DNA of 57,514 nt from an uncultured Eubacterium sp. (GCA_947564835.1 CANOET010000003.1:1-57514), one strand, 5' to 3'; positions 42,974-53,013 are shown, numbered from the stretch's first letter. Program-made: numbers and translations. The notes: generated by a model from the sequence alone, not told the origin.

Positions 42974-43894
42974 TTATTGTTTCTTCTCCTCATCCGGATT
43001 CACATGTACCATAATATGTTTTACATTTGGAAATTCCTTCTCAATCCGGTTATGAACGGCTTCCGCAATTGCATGTGTTTCCCTGAGTGTCTTTTTTCCA
43101 TCTGCTGCAATTTCCACATCTACATAAACACGGTTTCCAAATTCTCTTGTAATCAAATCATCTACACGGATCACACCCTGCTCTCCTGACACTGCATTTC
43201 TCAGCTGTGCAATCATTCTGTCATCACAAGATTTATCCACCATTTTATCCACTGCATCTTTAAAAATCTCATAAGACGCTTTCACAATAAAAATACAGAT
43301 AACCACACTTGCTGCCGGATCCATTACCGGAAATCCCAGCCTTGCACCCAGAATGCCGATAAATGAGCCGACTGAAGACAGGGCATCTGAACGATGATGC
43401 CATGCATCTGCCATTAAAGCCCCGCAATTAACTTTTTTCGCATAATATTTCGTATACCAGAACATACCTTCCTTAACAATAATGGAAATAACCGCAGCAA
43501 CAAGCGCAACTGCACCGGGAATTGTCAATTCCCCATAGCTTTTTGCCGCAATTTTTAACATTCCGCTATAACCGATCCCGAGACCTGTCAGAAATAAAAC
43601 CACAGCCAATAATATTGCTGCTACGCACTCCATGCGCTCATGACCATAAGGATGTTCTTTATCAGCTTCTTTTCGCGAAATCTTTACCCCTATCATCACA
43701 ATCACCGTGCTGAACACATCAGAGGCAGAATGTACCGCATCAGAAACCATTGCTCCGGAAGATGCAATGATGCCTGAAATCATCTTGAATACAGATAAAA
43801 TCAGGTTGGAAACAATACTGACTCGTGAAACTTTGATTACAACCTGCTCCGTCAAATCCATTCCCTGTTCCTTGTTTTCAATGATCAAATCCAT
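42974..43894 (-). CDS. Cation diffusion facilitator (Zn/Mn/Fe efflux)
   Basis: 306 aa with six membrane helices and a cytosolic C-terminal domain. The metal site is made of two H/D-x3-D pairs, SDAVHSASDV in helix 2 and ADAWHHRSDALSS in helix 5. The His/Asp arrangement allows Zn, Fe or Mn. The C-terminal region (DVEIAADGKKTLRETHAIAE) is the ferredoxin-like dimer domain. An AAGGAGGG lies almost on top of the ATG at 43894; an alternative start 11 codons later (MDLTEQVVIKVSR) is also possible. Confidence 0.87.
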   Translation of the reverse strand: MDLIIENKEQGMDLTEQVVIKVSRVSIVSNLILSVFKMISGIIASSGAMVSDAVHSASDVFSTVIVMIGVKISRKEADKEHPYGHERMECVAAILLAVVLFLTGLGIGYSGMLKIAAKSYGELTIPGAVALVAAVISIIVKEGMFWYTKYYAKKVNCGALMADAWHHRSDALSSVGSFIGILGARLGFPVMDPAASVVICIFIVKASYEIFKDAVDKMVDKSCDDRMIAQLRNAVSGEQGVIRVDDLITREFGNRVYVDVEIAADGKKTLRETHAIAEAVHNRIEKEFPNVKHIMVHVNPDEEKKQ

Positions 43895-43960
43895 CCCTCC
43901 TTCTACACGCCCGGCTTTTCTGCCCTTATAATACTTTTCCCTGCATGCGTTAATCTGATA

Positions 43961-45334
43961 TTATATGCTGTCTATACCTGTCACGTTACTTTCCAACAGA
44001 TTATTTTTCCATTTTCCCTGCAAAATCCGCACAACATTCACAGCGCCCGTCAAAGCCCAGGTTAGCCCATTTGCATACCAAATGCCCCATATTCCAACAG
44101 CTGGAAGCAGCATCATAAGCCATGCAAATCCAACTCTTCCGATTACTTCAGTTACACCATTAGCCATTGCAAAAGCTGCATCCCCAGCTCCGTTCAAAAT
44201 GCCCCGGGTCACATAAATCAATCCCAGCCCAATATACATCAAGCTTGTAATTTGGAGTCCTTTTGCACCAATAGCAACTACTCTAGGGTCATTTACAAAC
44301 AATCTTACGATTGTGTTCCCAAATAAGAACAAAACAGCAACCATAATCATACTGAATATAACCACAATTCCAACACTGACCTTACAGCCGGCAGATACCC
44401 GGTCATAACGCTCTGCCCCTATATTCTGACCGGCAAATGTAGATACTGCCGTACCTAAAGACCCAAATGGCTGCTGCACAAGCTGTTCCACACGGCTGGT
44501 TGCAGTATAAGCAGCCATAACTACTGCACCATATCTGTTTACAACGCTTTGCAGTGCAACACAGGAAAACGCGATCATTGCATTTTGTGCAGCAATTGGA
44601 AGACCCAGGCGCAGACTGTCTTTTAAAATTCCTTTTTCGAAAGAAAAATGGCGCTTCTCCAATTGCAAATACGGATTTTTCCGCACTCCAAACCATATCG
44701 ATCCGGTCATTGCCGCAACCTGGGCAATCACAGTTGCCCAGGCAGCACCTGCTGTGCCTAATTGAAACACCAGCACAAAAATCAAATCAAGCGCAATGTT
44801 TAATCCGCATGCAACTATAAGAAAAATTAACGGTGTCTTTGAATCTCCTAACGCCCTTAATACAGCCGAAATCATATTATATCCAGCAACCACGACCGTA
44901 GCTCCGCAAACAATCTGCATATAAATAAGCGCATCTGAGAAATTTTCCTTCGGTGTATGCATCATCCCCAAAATCGGTTCTGCGAAAAACACACCGCATA
45001 AACTCATCAAAATACCTGCAGCTGCTGTAATATACACTGCGTTTGCAATAATTTTTTTTACATAATCATCCTGCCCTGCACCAAAATACTGTGAAATCAA
45101 AATTCCTAATCCTGCTCCTAATCCCATGCAAAGAGAAAAAAACATGAAATTCAGACTTCCTACAGAGCCTACCGCCCCTAATGCCTCTGCACCAACAAAT
45201 TTTCCCACGATGACGGAATCTGCCATATTATAAAACTGCTGAAAAATATTTCCCACTAACATTGGAAATGCAAACCGCAACAATAATCCTGTAGTATTTC
45301 CCTCCGTCATATCACATATATATTTCTTTTCCAT
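43961..45334 (-). CDS. MATE family efflux transporter
   Basis: 457 aa, twelve membrane helices in two six-helix halves. N-terminus DMTEGNTTGLLLRFAFPMLV, then NIFQQFYNMADSVIVGKFVG, are typical of the DinF/NorM-like MATE proteins of Clostridia, which export drugs or metabolites by Na+ or H+ antiport. The second half repeats the pattern (LRLGLPIAAQNAMIAFSCVA). Substrate unknown. It follows dus after 210 bp containing a strong hairpin, so it may have its own promoter, and precedes the CDF gene by 66 bp. Confidence 0.88.
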   Translation of the reverse strand: MEKKYICDMTEGNTTGLLLRFAFPMLVGNIFQQFYNMADSVIVGKFVGAEALGAVGSVGSLNFMFFSLCMGLGAGLGILISQYFGAGQDDYVKKIIANAVYITAAAGILMSLCGVFFAEPILGMMHTPKENFSDALIYMQIVCGATVVVAGYNMISAVLRALGDSKTPLIFLIVACGLNIALDLIFVLVFQLGTAGAAWATVIAQVAAMTGSIWFGVRKNPYLQLEKRHFSFEKGILKDSLRLGLPIAAQNAMIAFSCVALQSVVNRYGAVVMAAYTATSRVEQLVQQPFGSLGTAVSTFAGQNIGAERYDRVSAGCKVSVGIVVIFSMIMVAVLFLFGNTIVRLFVNDPRVVAIGAKGLQITSLMYIGLGLIYVTRGILNGAGDAAFAMANGVTEVIGRVGFAWLMMLLPAVGIWGIWYANGLTWALTGAVNVVRILQGKWKNNLLESNVTGIDSI

Positions 45335-45441
45335 CGTTTTTCCGGTCCTTTACAAATCTAATTTTAGATCATTTTCCTGAATCCATCCCTTTTCCGAAAG
45401 ACATATCCAAACAATCCTGTTACATATAGACCTATCTGTCC

Positions 45442-45479
45442 GGCAGTTGCTGCAGGTTCCCATACCTGCGGCAACTGCC
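45442..45479. terminator. Strong hairpin between dus and the MATE gene
   Basis: GGCAGTTGC-T-GCAGGT pairs with ACCTGC-G-GCAACTGCC around a 6-nt loop. U-run is absent on the minus strand, so it may attenuate rather than stop transcription from gltX-dus. Confidence 0.5.
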
Positions 45480-45544
45480 TCTCCATTCTTTTCCGAACCC
45501 AGATGCCAAAATCAATTTAAGCAGCACTGCCAGAGGCCATCTGT

Positions 45545-46612
45545 TCATCCCATACATGATCCTGCCCAAGCTTCATTGGACATTCCGTCCAGCAGCCTTT
45601 GTTCTGTGCATAATGCCAAAACAGCCGTGTCAAAATCAGACAGGCTTTGCGCCTTCTTTATCTTTTTCCAATATCGTTGTGGTTCCGTAAAATCCTGACA
45701 CATGTAAAACCATAATTCTTTCATTTTAAATAAAACATTTTTGTCACCAGATAACACGACCGAATATTCCTTCTGTATCTGCCGATACATTGCATACCGC
45801 CGTTTTCTCTCATCTTCTTCTGCTGCATCACTCTGAAAACGTTTGAAATAAGGCGTTTGCCCATCCTGCATATCACAACCGCCATTTCCTCTTACCTTTA
45901 ATTCATCTGCGAGCATCGGATTCTTCAAAAGCCCCCGTCCCATCATAACTGCTTTCAGATTTGGAAATTGCGCACAAAGCTTCACATAATCTGAGACACA
46001 AAAAAGATCGCCATTGTAGCACAGCTGACAATCTGCGTCTGCAAAAATTTGATAAGCCTGTACGAAAGCCTCTTTTCTTGGATCATGCTCATAATAATCA
46101 CTCTGCACACGCGGATGGACTATAAGCTCCGACAATGGAAATTGTGCAAAAATATCCAGTAAGTTTAAAAATTCATCTGGCTTGTCCTTTCCAATGCGTG
46201 TTTTAACCGATAATTCTGCCCCAAAAGCTGCAAGACCATTGCATACTTCTTCCAAAAACTCTCTCAGCTGATCCGGTACCGATAAAAACCCGGAGCCACG
46301 TTTTTTGGAAACGACTGTTTTAGACGGACATCCCAAATTCAAATTAATCTTCGTGTATCCGTATTCCTGGCAAAGAAATTTTGCCATCCGAAGAAATTCT
46401 TCTGCTTTATTTGTCATGATCTGAGGAATTGCGTTTATCCCGCAATTGTGTTCCGGCAATACATCTTCACGTTCTTTTGCACTCAGACACTTTTTCTCCT
46501 TTGGAACGATAAATGGTATGTAATATCGATCCAGACCAGGATAAAACGCATAATGCACCCGCCTGTATATATAGCCTGTTATGCCCTCCATAGGCGCAAA
46601 ATAATAGTTCAT
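45545..46612 (-). CDS. dus: tRNA-dihydrouridine synthase
   Basis: 355 aa from the ATG at 46610-46612, four bases after the gltX stop. FMN-dependent reduction of uridine to dihydrouridine in tRNA. The start MNYYFAPMEGITGYIYRRVH, the catalytic Cys in NLNLGCPSKTVVSKKRGSGF, Lys-Arg in SVKTRIGKDKP, His in LIVHPRVQ and CYNGDLF and MMGRGLLKNP follow the Dus barrel order. Which tRNA position it modifies cannot be told. Co-transcribed with gltX, so two translation genes share an operon. Confidence 0.9.
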   Translation of the reverse strand: MNYYFAPMEGITGYIYRRVHYAFYPGLDRYYIPFIVPKEKKCLSAKEREDVLPEHNCGINAIPQIMTNKAEEFLRMAKFLCQEYGYTKINLNLGCPSKTVVSKKRGSGFLSVPDQLREFLEEVCNGLAAFGAELSVKTRIGKDKPDEFLNLLDIFAQFPLSELIVHPRVQSDYYEHDPRKEAFVQAYQIFADADCQLCYNGDLFCVSDYVKLCAQFPNLKAVMMGRGLLKNPMLADELKVRGNGGCDMQDGQTPYFKRFQSDAAEEDERKRRYAMYRQIQKEYSVVLSGDKNVLFKMKELWFYMCQDFTEPQRYWKKIKKAQSLSDFDTAVLALCTEQRLLDGMSNEAWAGSCMG

Positions 46613-46616
46613 ATTT

Positions 46617-48269
46617 TTACAGCTGCTCCAGAAAGTGATCCAGACGCCGTTGAACCGTCTCTTCACCAAGTACTTTCATAATCGTATACAGATCAGGCGA
46701 ATTTTTATGCCCGGTAACTGCAACCCGTACAATGGTACATAAATCTGAGATAGACCCCCGGTACGCCTCTGGATTCTTCTTATATTCTTTCATATTTGGA
46801 CAATATCCCATTGGTTCGCCTAAAGCTTTCATCTGTTCAAACCACTGGTCTGTATCCAAAAATAAATTCTTCTTATATGCGCAAACCGCTTCTCTTAATT
46901 GATCCTTGGTATATTTTTCGTCTATTTCATAAGTTACCGACTGTTCAAATTTTTCCTGTGGCTGATACAAGTAATCAAACATCTGTATTAAGTCGCTCCA
47001 TTTTGCTACATCTTTGCGTACTTTTTTTCCAGACATTTTCCATAGGCTAATCGTTTCCTGAAACTGTTCTTTATGCAAATCCGCAAACTGATACAGATCC
47101 GGTTCATATTCTTTTGCCCATGTCAGGATCTTACGCTCGCATTCTGCAATTGAAAAGCCCGCAATAATCTCTTTACTGACATTTTTCAGCTTTATCAAAT
47201 CAAATAATGCGCCGCTGACAGGCATTTTATGAAAAGATAATGAAAACTCTTCTTCTTTTTTATCTGGATTCTTCATATGCCATTCTTCATAATCAGAATT
47301 TGCAATCGTCAGCAGATATTCCCTGACACTTTCAACCGGAAATCCCTGTTCCAAATAATAACTGGCACCCGCTTCCGGATCTTTCCGCTTGCTCAGCTTT
47401 CGCTTTGCGGTACCATCCATCTTCATAATCGGAGAAATATGCAAAAAATCCGGTTCCTCAAAGCCACATAAATCAAACATCTGCTTATGAACCGGATAAG
47501 AGGCCATCCATTCATCTCCACGCACAACAAGGTTTGTCCGCATAAAATGATCATCCACAACGTGTGCAAAGTGATAGGTTGGAATACCATCTGATTTTAA
47601 CAGCACTATGTCCATCCGGTTCTCAGGCATTTCGATTTTTCCGCGTATCGGATCGGTATATACAATATGTTTTTCCTCTTTGCCGGGAGATTTTAAGCGA
47701 ACCACATACGGAACCCCCGCATCCACCTTCTCTTTTATTTGTTCATACGTCAGATTTCTGCAAGATGCATAGGCCCCGTAATAACCAATATCATCTTTTT
47801 TTTCTTCCTGCTCTTTCCGGACCTGTTCCAGTTCTTTGGCAGTGCAAAAACACGGATAAGCGAAACCTGCACGCATAAGTTCTTTTACGCAAATCTGGTA
47901 AATTTCTTTTCTTTCGCTTTGTTTATAGGGTCCATATCCTTTCTCACCGCCAGGAAACGGTCCTTCATCAAAGGCTATGGCATATCCTGCCAGGGACTGG
48001 ATAATTTCATCCACCCCACCTTCTAATTCCCGTTTTTTATCCGTATCTTCTATGCGAAGATAGAAAGCACCTCCGGTCTGACTGGCAAATCTACTGGAAA
48101 TCATGGCTGCATAAAGCCCTCCGATATGCATGTATCCGGTCGGGCTTGGTGCAAATCTAGTCACATAGGCGCCTTCTGGCAGATTACGCTTCGGAAAACG
48201 TACTTCCAATTCTGCCACAGTACCTGTCAAATTTGGAAAAATTAATTCAGCTAATTTATTCTGATCCAT
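46617..48269 (-). CDS. gltX: Glutamyl-tRNA synthetase
   Basis: 550 aa. Charges tRNA-Glu (and often tRNA-Gln, later amidated) with glutamate. HIGH-like motif in RFAPSPTGYMHIGGLYAA (His48-Gly50), IEDTDKKREL after it, and the KMSKS-like KRKLSKRKDP near residue 295; the C-terminal anticodon-binding helical region is full length. All class I signatures are intact. Length matches the longer clostridial type. gltX is normally essential and chromosomal, so here it is either a second copy or makes the replicon indispensable. A good promoter lies at 48312-48339. Confidence 0.94.
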   Translation of the reverse strand: MDQNKLAELIFPNLTGTVAELEVRFPKRNLPEGAYVTRFAPSPTGYMHIGGLYAAMISSRFASQTGGAFYLRIEDTDKKRELEGGVDEIIQSLAGYAIAFDEGPFPGGEKGYGPYKQSERKEIYQICVKELMRAGFAYPCFCTAKELEQVRKEQEEKKDDIGYYGAYASCRNLTYEQIKEKVDAGVPYVVRLKSPGKEEKHIVYTDPIRGKIEMPENRMDIVLLKSDGIPTYHFAHVVDDHFMRTNLVVRGDEWMASYPVHKQMFDLCGFEEPDFLHISPIMKMDGTAKRKLSKRKDPEAGASYYLEQGFPVESVREYLLTIANSDYEEWHMKNPDKKEEEFSLSFHKMPVSGALFDLIKLKNVSKEIIAGFSIAECERKILTWAKEYEPDLYQFADLHKEQFQETISLWKMSGKKVRKDVAKWSDLIQMFDYLYQPQEKFEQSVTYEIDEKYTKDQLREAVCAYKKNLFLDTDQWFEQMKALGEPMGYCPNMKEYKKNPEAYRGSISDLCTIVRVAVTGHKNSPDLYTIMKVLGEETVQRRLDHFLEQL

Positions 48270-48311
48270 ATTTTATTCTCTCCTGCTTCTCTTAAATTTG
48301 GCTGTCCTCAC

Positions 48312-48339
48312 ATTATACTATTTTCTGGAAAAAATGCAA
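48312..48339 (-). promoter_or_regulatory. Promoter of gltX-dus
   Basis: Minus strand TTGCAT (48334-48339), 16-bp spacer, perfect TATAAT (48312-48317), about 40 bp before the gltX start. Confidence 0.65.
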
Positions 48340-48625
48340 TTCTTTCTTTGTAAGATCTGAAATTTTTTTGACGTATCATTATAATGTTTCAATATAAATG
48401 GGAATCTGATCATGACTTTGAAAGTTCCTTATGATCGGGGAGTGCCGCATGAGTGTTACCTCATGCGGCTTGAGTTATGAAAAATTATATCAGCCTGTCA
48501 GCTAATACGTATATTAGCATAACGCATTCTTGTGATCATTTTGTGAACACTATCTAAAAAAAGCCTAAATTTTATAAACAAATGTTCATTCTTTTCTGAA
48601 AATATATATTATGGTCATCGTTATT
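48340..48625. other. Intergenic region with hairpin between M24 peptidase and gltX
   Basis: Contains a perfect 10-bp hairpin GCCGCATGAG / CTCATGCGGC (48444-48469) with a 6-nt loop but no U-run, and a TTGACG near 48370 with TATAAA 19 bp later on the plus strand. A small plus-strand RNA is possible but unsupported otherwise. No gene seen. Confidence 0.45.
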
Positions 48626-50506
48626 TTAAATTTCTGCTGTAACTTCTTTAAGCCAGGATAGTTCGTCCGTCTCTAAATATTTGCCTACTTTTTTTATGAT
48701 ATCCGCATGATACCGGTTCAGCCATTCTTTCTCCCATGCTTCAAGTTCTTCAACGAGAATGGCATCCCTCTCAAACGGCACAAGTGTTAATGTCTCAAAT
48801 CCTAAAAACCGCCCAAACTCATTTTTTTCCAATTCCGTACAAACGATAAGATTTTCCAGTCTTATGCCAAATTTACCCGGAAGATAAACGCCTGGCTCAT
48901 CAGATGTAATCATTCCCGGCTCCAGCTTCATACATTCTTCCCTGCCCCCGCTCACCATACGTCGAAAACTGTTCGGTCCTTCATGGACACTCAAAAGATA
49001 TCCGACTCCATGTCCAGTCCCATGCTCATAATCCATCCCTTCCTTCCATAAAGCCTGCCTTGCAAGACAATCCAGACCAATTCCTGTACATCCATATCTG
49101 AATTTCGCAGCCGCAAGTCGAAGATTTCCTTTTAGTACGAGTGTATAACAATGCTTTTGTTCCCGTGTCAGTTTACCAAGTGCGATTGTTCTTGTAATAT
49201 CCGTTGTTCCTTCCAAATAATGTCCTCCGGAATCAATCAGTACCAGATTCTCTGCTTTTAGTGGCAGATCTGTTTCCGGTAATGCATGATAATGTACAAT
49301 AGCTCCGTGATGTGCATATCCGACAATCGTGTCAAAACTCGGGCCCAAATAATGTTTCTGCGCAGCCCGGAATTCCTCTAATTTTTCGGCCGCTGAAATT
49401 TCCGTAACCCAGCCAGTCCTTCTGCCCTCCTCTCTGATATGCATGGCTGTCCCCTGCTGCAAATCTTTCTGATTTTCCGGATTACCATTGACTTGTTTCT
49501 TTAACCAATAAATAAATTTAATACAAGCTACAGCATCTTTGATATGTGCCAGACGCATATTTTGAATTTCTGTTTTATTTTTAACTGCCTTTTCAACCAG
49601 AGTTAAATTCTTCCCTTCCAAAATCTCCCTATATACGTCTTTTCTTTTTGTTAACATCTGATAAATACTCATATTCGTTCGATCCGGATCCAAATATAAA
49701 GTTTGATCGTCTTTTTTTTCTAGTAAAAAATTGCTAATTTCATGATAATTATGTAAAATAATCCCATCGCCGTTCAGTTTTTTCTGCAAAGAATGGTCAA
49801 CTGCTTCCATTTGCACAAACCACAGAACATTTGTTTTTTCTATTATTAAATAGCTAATTGCAACCGGTGTACATGCAATATCATTCCCACGAATATTTAA
49901 TGTCCATGCGATATCTTCCAGGGATGATATAATTGTATAATCAGCCCCTTCTCTGTGCATTTTTGTCCGAATTAATTCTATCTTTTCTTTTCTGGATACA
50001 CCTGCATAACATAATTCCAGTTCCCATACCGGCTGGCAGGACATTTTGGGCCTTTCCTGCCAAATATCTCCAACAAGATCTGCATCCAAGCGAATACCGA
50101 TTTGTTTTCGATTCAGTTTCTTTTTTAATTTGCGATACGCACTTATACTAATTGTTCTGCCATCCACACCAAAAAGCGATTGCTTCTGCAATTTTTCAGC
50201 CAGGTATTCTTCTAATTCAGGTACATGATCTTCTCCATTTCGAAATAGTCTAATCCCACTGCCCTCTAATTCTTTTTCTGCCTGAAGAAAATATCTTCCA
50301 TCTGTCCATAAACCGGCTTCATCTTGAAAAATCAATATGCTTCCTGCAGATCCAGTAAAACCTGATATATATTCTCTGCATTTAAAATACTGTCCGACAT
50401 ATTCAGAATTATGATAGTCACTGCTTAATACAAGCCATGCATCTATTTTTTCTTCCTGCATTCTCTTACGGATTTTCTTCAGCTTTAATTGTATTAAATT
50501 CTCCAT
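48626..50506 (-). CDS. Aminopeptidase P family (M24B) metallopeptidase
   Basis: 626 aa from the ATG at 50504-50506, which has AAAGGA seven bases upstream; TTG and ATG codons slightly upstream are less well placed. It removes an N-terminal residue before proline. The three-domain build is that of long, eukaryote-like AMPP: two N-terminal creatinase-like domains (about 5-300) and the pita-bread catalytic domain (about 315-560). Metal ligands: Asp in LVLIDSGGHYLEGTTDITRT (two), His in YEHGTGHGVGYLLSVHEG, Glu in ITSDEPGVYLPG and Glu in FGIRLENLIVC. All are present. Cytosolic; no signal peptide. Monocistronic. Confidence 0.9.
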   Translation of the reverse strand: MENLIQLKLKKIRKRMQEEKIDAWLVLSSDYHNSEYVGQYFKCREYISGFTGSAGSILIFQDEAGLWTDGRYFLQAEKELEGSGIRLFRNGEDHVPELEEYLAEKLQKQSLFGVDGRTISISAYRKLKKKLNRKQIGIRLDADLVGDIWQERPKMSCQPVWELELCYAGVSRKEKIELIRTKMHREGADYTIISSLEDIAWTLNIRGNDIACTPVAISYLIIEKTNVLWFVQMEAVDHSLQKKLNGDGIILHNYHEISNFLLEKKDDQTLYLDPDRTNMSIYQMLTKRKDVYREILEGKNLTLVEKAVKNKTEIQNMRLAHIKDAVACIKFIYWLKKQVNGNPENQKDLQQGTAMHIREEGRRTGWVTEISAAEKLEEFRAAQKHYLGPSFDTIVGYAHHGAIVHYHALPETDLPLKAENLVLIDSGGHYLEGTTDITRTIALGKLTREQKHCYTLVLKGNLRLAAAKFRYGCTGIGLDCLARQALWKEGMDYEHGTGHGVGYLLSVHEGPNSFRRMVSGGREECMKLEPGMITSDEPGVYLPGKFGIRLENLIVCTELEKNEFGRFLGFETLTLVPFERDAILVEELEAWEKEWLNRYHADIIKKVGKYLETDELSWLKEVTAEI

Positions 50507-50687
50507 TCTCATTTTCCTTTCCAAATAAAATGTATATTTCTTTTTCTTAGTTTAAATAACATATTTTTCTTTGACTTTACTATTTTCTCTATACCCGTAT
50601 ATCATCATAACGTCATTTTAATTGTTATATACCTTCCTTTCATAATGATATGGTTCATAGAATTTAAAAATATGCTATTTATTGAAC

Positions 50688-50852
50688 CTGGTGCTACGTT
50701 GTGCAATTAATGGTGAATACAGCACCTGCCTTTTGCACCGGCACTGCGTTGTCGTCAGTCAGTAATAGAACTACATCTCTTCCTTCCTCCGTCTTATGCT
50801 AACACAAAATTCAGGCACTGTATTCATCTTTAATAGCGCAATAGAACACTAA
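50688..50852. repeat. MITE-1 copy
   Basis: About 165 bp, from CTGGTGCTACGTTGTGCAAT to GCGCAATAGAACACTAA. The order of internal blocks (CACTGCGTTGTCGTCAGTCA, CTTCCTTCCTCCGTCTTA) is the reverse orientation of the copy at 59. Marks the right edge of the cargo block. Confidence 0.7.
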
Positions 50853-51459
50853 CGCGTGTCTTAAAATTCTATATAATTGTACAATTTACCGAAAAACGTT
50901 ATGATTTCCCAAACAATAATGATGTTTTTATATCTCAATGGATGCCTAAATGAATGAAAATCCGTATTATAGAAACTTGTTTCAAAATACGAAAAGTTCA
51001 AAATTGTACAATATTTTATTTTAAGGTACGCTTTAACGATAATACCCAATTATTATATATGATTTATCTAATTTTTTAAATAATAATTTTTATTTTCTTT
51101 GAAATATTTCAAATTTTGTTAAATTGCCAACCTTTTTTGAAAAAAAGACGACATTCTAGCTAATATATTAATTAGAGTATCACATGCATTATAATTAACG
51201 CTGCGTTATATAATATTTTAGATAATCCATAAGACCTTCGGAATTTTCAATTTCCTGTTCTTCTATAATTGTTTGTATTTATTTACATAAATACCGTTAA
51301 AATTTTTCACTCCTTTACCTTCATCCAATATCTTCATAGAACGTGCTAATACATACTATTCTACATATATTTTTATTTTTTCGATCTGTATAAAATTAAT
51401 CAAATATAATCTATTTTCTATAGTTGTCTATTTTTATGTTGTTTAAATATTACTTCAGG

Positions 51460-51471
51460 TGAAATACTTCA
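51460..51471. promoter_or_regulatory. Candidate centromere site, one mismatch
   Basis: TGAAATACTTCA, one base from the perfect palindrome found four more times to the right. A related AAAGTACTTT palindrome lies at 51511. Confidence 0.45.
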
Positions 51472-51555
51472 CTTCTTCAATGTAAATCTGTTGTTAAAAT
51501 AATTCAATTGAAAGTACTTTTCAAAAAATAAATTTTTTATAATTAATTAAAGTTA

Positions 51556-51721
51556 CTAGTGCTCCATCCGGGCAGAAATTAGAGTTTATTACAGCCTGAT
51601 TCATGCCATTGCTGTGTTAAAGTTTCTGGTCGATGGAACCACATCGCCGTCGAAATTTTGCCTTGCACTGACGTGAATCAGACTGCACTAAACTCTAATT
51701 TCTGCCTGGATGGAGCACTAG
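51556..51721. repeat. MITE-2 copy, well preserved
   Basis: 166 bp, CTAG to CTAG, with terminal repeats starting TGCTCCATCCGGGCAGAAAT on the left and its near complement on the right (AATTTCTGCCTGGATGGAGCA). Nearly identical to the copy at 53455-53620, so one of them moved recently or was copied. Confidence 0.8.
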
Positions 51722-52185
51722 TTATTTCTAATTTCAGATCAGATGCGTTCTATTCCAATAATTTCAGATCCCACGTTTTGTTTTATTTGAATTTATTTTT
51801 AATAGATTATTGTTAAAAACATGATCATTTGATTAGCGCCAATTGTTTCGTCACAATCACTTTTTGAATTATAAAACCTGTACAAAGCCATTATTCATGC
51901 ATTAAGGAGATTATTATATTACTTAAAAATGCTTGAGACGAATTGCAAGTAGTTAGCAAAGTTGAAAAGTATATCAAAAATATATACAGATCAATTATTA
52001 CTTCTAACCTGGATGAATCAGAAAAGAAACACTTTTGACATTGTGTTGCGTTTTTGAGTTTCCCGATAGATCTTGATTGGCCAAGGGCTGTGACTAACCG
52101 GACAACTTTGCGAGCTTCACAATACTTGAATTTGCGTTTCATGGAAAGCCAGTGAAAACCAGCTGGATAAGGTGGAAAAGGGCCC

Positions 52186-52382
52186 GACTTCTGGCGACAT
52201 TGGAAGAATGTTTAGAAGTCCTTGGTATTCTGCTCGTTAAAGCAGGGGACGGAGCCCAGCGACGCCTTTAGCTTCTGGCGTTTAGCCAAGGCAAATCAGG
52301 CAACGCGCCCGGACGGTGCCACTGTGTAAATGCAGAATATCTAGGGATTCTTTACATTCTGGAACAGGAGCCGGAAGCCAGC
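52186..52382. repeat. GC-rich inverted-repeat island
   Basis: In otherwise AT-rich DNA, the stretch 52140-52410 is markedly GC-rich. GAATGTTTAGAAGTCC (52206 onwards) and GGGATTCTTTACATTC (ending about 52359) are the outer parts of a 28-bp imperfect inverted repeat, with weaker pairing further out. A run of ten C follows at 52382-52391. It has no recognised gene. It could be a miniature element of another family or a structured RNA; I cannot decide. Confidence 0.5.
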
Positions 52383-52610
52383 CCCCCCCCCTCACTCGGC
52401 GTCTTCATAGCCGCTAAAAAGTGCAAAATAATGTCAATTCTATCACCCAGAGTACAGAATTTTGCCACTTTGTGCATAAAATCATTTATAAGTGGTCTAA
52501 TAACTAAGAAAACTACTTTTTAATTTTCGTAGTTTAGTCAGAAAATATATTTAAACTTTACATCTTACTCGTACCTTGCTTATTTAATTTTTATATTTGT
52601 CCTTATGAAG

Positions 52611-52622
52611 TGAAGTACTTCA
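52611..52622. promoter_or_regulatory. Candidate centromere site (TGAAGTACTTCA)
   Basis: Perfect 12-bp palindrome preceded by a further GAAG. One of four perfect copies within 1.7 kb upstream of parA. Confidence 0.6.
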
Positions 52623-53013
52623 TTGCAAAAGATATTAAAGAGAAATATTCATTAGGAGTCTTACAGTCCCTCTATAAAAAATTACTATTTTTAAATATTA
52701 GTCGCATCAACTTCAATTATTTAAATCTTTTCAAGTTATTTTTCATTTTTAATAATTTACTTTTTAAGCTCAGCAAAATTCTGCATAATTATTTAATAAT
52801 AAAATGTTATATTTTGTGCAATGTTTTATATATTTGCCTAATAATAGTTTGATTACGCATAAATAGATGCATTTTATCTTATTGACAATCAAATATGAAT
52901 ATTTCATTACACTATAAATGATATATTATGTTTTATTAATATTCTTCTCTTTTACATTAAAAAAAATAATCTTGATATTTACGTAATATATTGTATTTTT
53001 CAAGAAAAAAAGA

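Noticed and set aside
48370-48480. Small RNA or riboswitch upstream of gltX
   Set aside because: A hairpin and a weak plus-strand promoter are present, but spacing is poor, no U-run follows and no known riboswitch or T-box motif was seen.
52610-52852. 80-codon plus-strand frame in the partition desert
   Set aside because: It starts inside a TGAAGTACTTCA palindrome, has no ribosome site and is an Ile/Leu/Asn/Phe-rich product of AT-rich DNA.
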